Shown here in pieces: positions 4,378 to 6,364 of a stretch of DNA of 6,364 bases (position 1 is the stretch's first letter; the number at the start of each line of letters is the position of its first letter). A model generated the notes under the pieces. It saw nothing but the letters and a program-made list of their open reading frames with translations, did no database searches and had not been told where the DNA came from. The translations under genes were made by a program, and so were the position numbers. The DNA comes from Thermoplasmata archaeon (GTDB lineage Archaea > Thermoplasmatota > B47-G6), in contig QMTU01000046.1 in the NCBI GenBank assembly GCA_003663585.1, forward strand, positions 1 through 6,364, read 5' to 3'.

Positions 4378-4672
4378 AGAGAGCCAAGTAAAACTCTTCG
4401 ATGCCGATTTCTCCTGTGTTCAGTGTGGCTTTGACAGTGAACATCCACAAGCCTGCTGCAGCATCTTCAGGGATCTTCCACTTCATCTTGTAAACTCCTG
4501 TACTCTCTTTCTCCAAGTCGCTGAGGCTCAAAGTTGTTTCTGTTTCTCCGTCAGGCTTCTGTATTGTTATGGTCAAGCTTACCGGATCAACTTTGTTTCC
4601 GCTGTCGTCTTCTATGGTAATTCTCCTCCCGTATGTTTCTCCTCTGTGCCAGACTTGTTTTTCATCTATCAT
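4376..4672 (-). CDS. Small Ig-like/beta-sandwich protein (98 aa), probable virion or fibre accessory protein
   Basis: The protein starts MIDEKQVWHRGETYGRRITI and reads as a single beta-sandwich: alternating strands (RRITIEDD, SLTITIQKPDG, YKMKWKIPED, WMFTVKATLN, IGIEEFYLAL) and the typical segment 'GxYxxxWxIPxDAxxGxWxFTVxA' of bacterial Ig-like and MG2-like domains. The start, 'RGETYGRRITIEDDSGNKVD', also resembles the N-terminal domain of BppU-type phage baseplate proteins. It has no signal peptide, no Cys and no TM. The start codon overlaps the stop of the fibre gene (ATGA), and a strong GAGGAGG (4680-4686) lies 7 nt upstream, so it is co-expressed with the fibre. I infer a structural partner, chaperone or cap of the fibre. 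Confidence 0.7.
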   Translation of the reverse strand: MIDEKQVWHRGETYGRRITIEDDSGNKVDPVSLTITIQKPDGETETTLSLSDLEKESTGVYKMKWKIPEDAAAGLWMFTVKATLNTGEIGIEEFYLAL

Positions 4673-6171
4673 TCGACTACCTCCTCTGTTGAAATATTAA
4701 CAAGAGTTAAAGATTCTGTAGCTATTGTGACAGGCTGAAAGTCCTGAGTGTTTATTTTAACAGGTAAAAATTCAGCAAGGATCAGCTTTAGGATCCTTGT
4801 TATGAAGCCTATGAGAGTTATAGCATCTGAAAGCTTTATTTGGTCTTTGATTGCTAGCTCTCTGTGAGCCAGAATTTTCTCAGCAAGCTTGACAGCGTCA
4901 TGTATAACTTTTATTATTCTAACTATTTCTACTGCATCAGTTAAGCTTATTTGATCAATTATTGTGAAAAGCTTGCTTGCAATTACTGACTCAAGCAAAG
5001 CTATTTGATCTTGGATTTCGAGAATTTTGTTTCTCAGAATTGTTTCGCTCAATGTCACGGAATCCTGAATCAGGAAGCTCTTATGTCTTAAAATTTTTCC
5101 TGATAAGGAAATATTATCTAATATAGCCAGAGTTTTATGTCTAAGCACTGAATCGCTAAGCGAAACATTATCAGAAACAGTTTTAACTATCTCTTTGACA
5201 ATGTTAATTAAATCAGAGAGGGAAATGCTATCTGATACCGTGAAGCTTTTTCCTCTTAGTATTGCTTCTGCTATTTGAACAGCATCTTGAATGCTCAAGG
5301 TTCTGTGGGCTAAAGCTGAATCTGAGAGCTGAATAGAATCTATTACAGTCTTAAGAATTTCTTTGATTACGTTTATAGCATCAGCTAAGCTTATGCTGTC
5401 GCTTACAGAAAAGCTTTTGCTCCGGAGGATTTGCTCAACTGTTTGAATTACATCACTGAGAGAGAAGCTTTTGTGGCCTAGAATTGAATCTGAAGCAGCT
5501 ACTGAATCGGTGAGGGTGATTGTTTTGTGGCGCAAGACAGCATCAGCAAGAGAAATTGAATCAGCGACAGTTATTTCTGTGACTTCGCTTATTGGCCCTA
5601 TATAAATGTCTGCAACTATTACATCATCAATGTAAACAGTTGTAGATGTCACGCTATATTTTGTTAATCCTACTTGAATTGTGTCTACATCTGGCATAGA
5701 ACTGTTGTTTTGTTCCGTTAGCGTAATAACTTCCGTTCCATCCAACCAAAGCCTATATTCTCCGTCGCCGCTACCTTTTTTAATTTTTACCTCGATACAA
5801 TACCACTGGTCAGTATTCATGGTTGTAGAGTATTTATGCCAACCTGCGGAACCATAAACATTATAGAAGCTTATTCCGCTTGTTTGCACACGAACTACAA
5901 ATAAACCAGAACTACCATTATTACCACAAACTCTTAAAGGCCGCGTTGCATCTGGAGTATCGTCTAATGCTGTCCATCTTGCATAGAATCTGATATAGAC
6001 TGTTGTTCGGTCTGTGAATGTTTTCTGGGCGTAAACGTTACTTGTTCCTGTTGCTGACATGGCATAGGAGCCAGAATTAACCACGCTGCTTTGCACGGAT
6101 GGGCTTCCGCTTACACTATCCCACGCCGAAAAGTCTCCACTTTCGAAACCGTCACTGAAAAATTCTGTCAT
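4669..6171 (-). CDS. Fibre-like protein: LamG-type head domain plus tandem 18-20-residue repeats
   Basis: The protein has 500 residues. Residues 4-192 form a concanavalin/LamG-like jelly roll: an opening DGFESGDFSAWDSV motif, the middle strands VYIRFYARW and WYCIEVKIKKG, then YRLWLDGTEV and VYIDDVIVADI. Such domains bind carbohydrate or other surface ligands. Residues 202-465 are about 14 tandem repeats with consensus xDSIsLSDxIlrhKsfxl. The last 35 residues carry a beta-type minirepeat (PVKINTQ, PVTIATE, LVNIST). There is no signal peptide, as expected for a virion fibre rather than a secreted host protein, though similar repeats occur in archaeal surface proteins. Its ATG overlaps the upstream stop (ATGA), and no strong ribosome-binding site is seen, so translation is probably coupled. 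The likely role is attachment to the host cell; this is inference from architecture. Confidence 0.8.
   Translation of the reverse strand: MTEFFSDGFESGDFSAWDSVSGSPSVQSSVVNSGSYAMSATGTSNVYAQKTFTDRTTVYIRFYARWTALDDTPDATRPLRVCGNNGSSGLFVVRVQTSGISFYNVYGSAGWHKYSTTMNTDQWYCIEVKIKKGSGDGEYRLWLDGTEVITLTEQNNSSMPDVDTIQVGLTKYSVTSTTVYIDDVIVADIYIGPISEVTEITVADSISLADAVLRHKTITLTDSVAASDSILGHKSFSLSDVIQTVEQILRSKSFSVSDSISLADAINVIKEILKTVIDSIQLSDSALAHRTLSIQDAVQIAEAILRGKSFTVSDSISLSDLINIVKEIVKTVSDNVSLSDSVLRHKTLAILDNISLSGKILRHKSFLIQDSVTLSETILRNKILEIQDQIALLESVIASKLFTIIDQISLTDAVEIVRIIKVIHDAVKLAEKILAHRELAIKDQIKLSDAITLIGFITRILKLILAEFLPVKINTQDFQPVTIATESLTLVNISTEEVVE
4777..5568 (-). repeat. Coding tandem repeat, about 14 copies of 54-60 bp
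   Basis: In the protein the units read, for example, VADSISLADAVLRHKTITL, TDSVAASDSILGHKSFSL, SDSISLSDLINIVKEIVKTV, SDNVSLSDSVLRHKTLAI and QDSVTLSETILRNKILEI. Copies are diverged at DNA level, though AAGCTT-containing stretches recur at the K-(S/T)-(F/L) part. The 20-residue copies ending KEI(L/V)KTV recur three units apart (near residues 258-277 and 314-333), suggesting an older 56-residue triplet duplication. Later copies (4777 side) are more degenerate. Confidence 0.85.
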
Positions 6172-6362
6172 TCTCGTTCCGTCCTATACCAATCTTCTGG
6201 GATTGGCAATCTCGAAATGTACAATGCAATTTCCCTTTCTTCCGCGTTTTTGTGGACGGCAACGTAAAGGCTGATTTTTGTTCCGCAACATGGCATTTTA
6301 AAAGTGACTTTCTTGTTGAAATCGAATGCTGATGTGCCTAATGAGATTGGGATTCTGTGCTT
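6168..6362 (-). CDS. Unknown protein, C-terminal 64 residues, 5' end outside the window
   Basis: The frame is open from the right window edge to a TGA (6168-6170) that overlaps the fibre gene's ATG. The visible part starts KHRIPISLGTSAFDF, then KVTFKMPCCGTKISLYVAVHKN, then EREIALYISRLPIPEDWYRTERE. An internal ATG (6294-6296) begins MPCCGTK, but the open frame and protein-like composition upstream suggest the real start is beyond the window. It looks beta-rich with a Cys pair and no membrane segment. The tight ATGA overlap places it in the same transcript as the fibre and Ig-like genes, so a structural or assembly role is plausible. The family is not recognised. Confidence 0.6.
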   Translation of the reverse strand, partial: KHRIPISLGTSAFDFNKKVTFKMPCCGTKISLYVAVHKNAEEREIALYISRLPIPEDWYRTERE

Positions 6363-6364
6363 CA

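Noticed and set aside
4777..5568. CRISPR-like direct repeats
   Set aside because: The repeats are diverged, contiguous and in frame within one long protein, with no unique spacers. They are protein repeats.

Overview
The window looks like part of an archaeal virus or other mobile element, or a provirus, most likely from a thermophilic member of the Thermoproteota/Bathyarchaeia group. This is inference. It rests on a DNA topoisomerase VI A-subunit homologue, a bulge-helix-bulge (BHB) intron of the kind cut by the archaeal tRNA-splicing endonuclease, a heavy AGA/AGG bias for arginine, strong GGAGG ribosome-binding sites, and surface-protein domain types known from those archaea. Genes are small, tightly packed and often overlapping, as in viruses. 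No integrase, capsid, portal or terminase gene is visible, so the viral assignment is not proven.

Layout. Positions 1-1306 (+) hold an A-subunit topoisomerase (Topo VI-A/Spo11 family, resembling the A-only 'Topo mini-A' proteins of mobile elements) whose 5' end lies outside the window. The gene is split by a 70-nt insert at 313-382. The insert and its flanks form a textbook BHB: a 6-bp outer helix, 3-nt bulge, 4-bp central helix, 3-nt bulge and 15-bp inner helix. Excision at the canonical positions removes an in-frame stop and a frameshift, and joins the two halves of the Toprim domain directly after its DxDxYG metal-binding motif. This is the main discovery in the window.

Positions 1287-3892 (+) form an operon-like run of small genes: a zinc-knuckle/two-TM membrane protein, a two-TM protein, a 52-aa zinc ribbon, a hypothetical protein, a 48-aa zinc ribbon, a nucleoside 2-deoxyribosyltransferase-like protein, an AAA+ ATPase and another two-TM protein. 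Two of the zinc-ribbon genes are short and easily missed. Positions 3908-4345 (+) encode a membrane-anchored, secreted beta-sandwich protein with four N-glycosylation sequons. It probably has its own promoter and a nearly leaderless mRNA.

Positions 4376-6364 (-) hold a convergent three-gene cassette with ATGA stop/start overlaps: the end of an unknown gene, a 500-aa fibre-like protein (LamG-like head plus about 14 tandem 18-20-residue repeats), and a 98-aa Ig-like beta-sandwich protein. This looks like a virion or surface adhesion module. A nested inverted repeat lies where the two transcription units meet.

Working picture (inference): the + strand carries DNA-metabolism and membrane functions (topoisomerase, AAA+ ATPase, nucleotide-related enzyme), and the - strand carries attachment or structural proteins. 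No gene-free stretch exceeds about 60 bases. No tRNA, rRNA, CRISPR array or insertion sequence was found.
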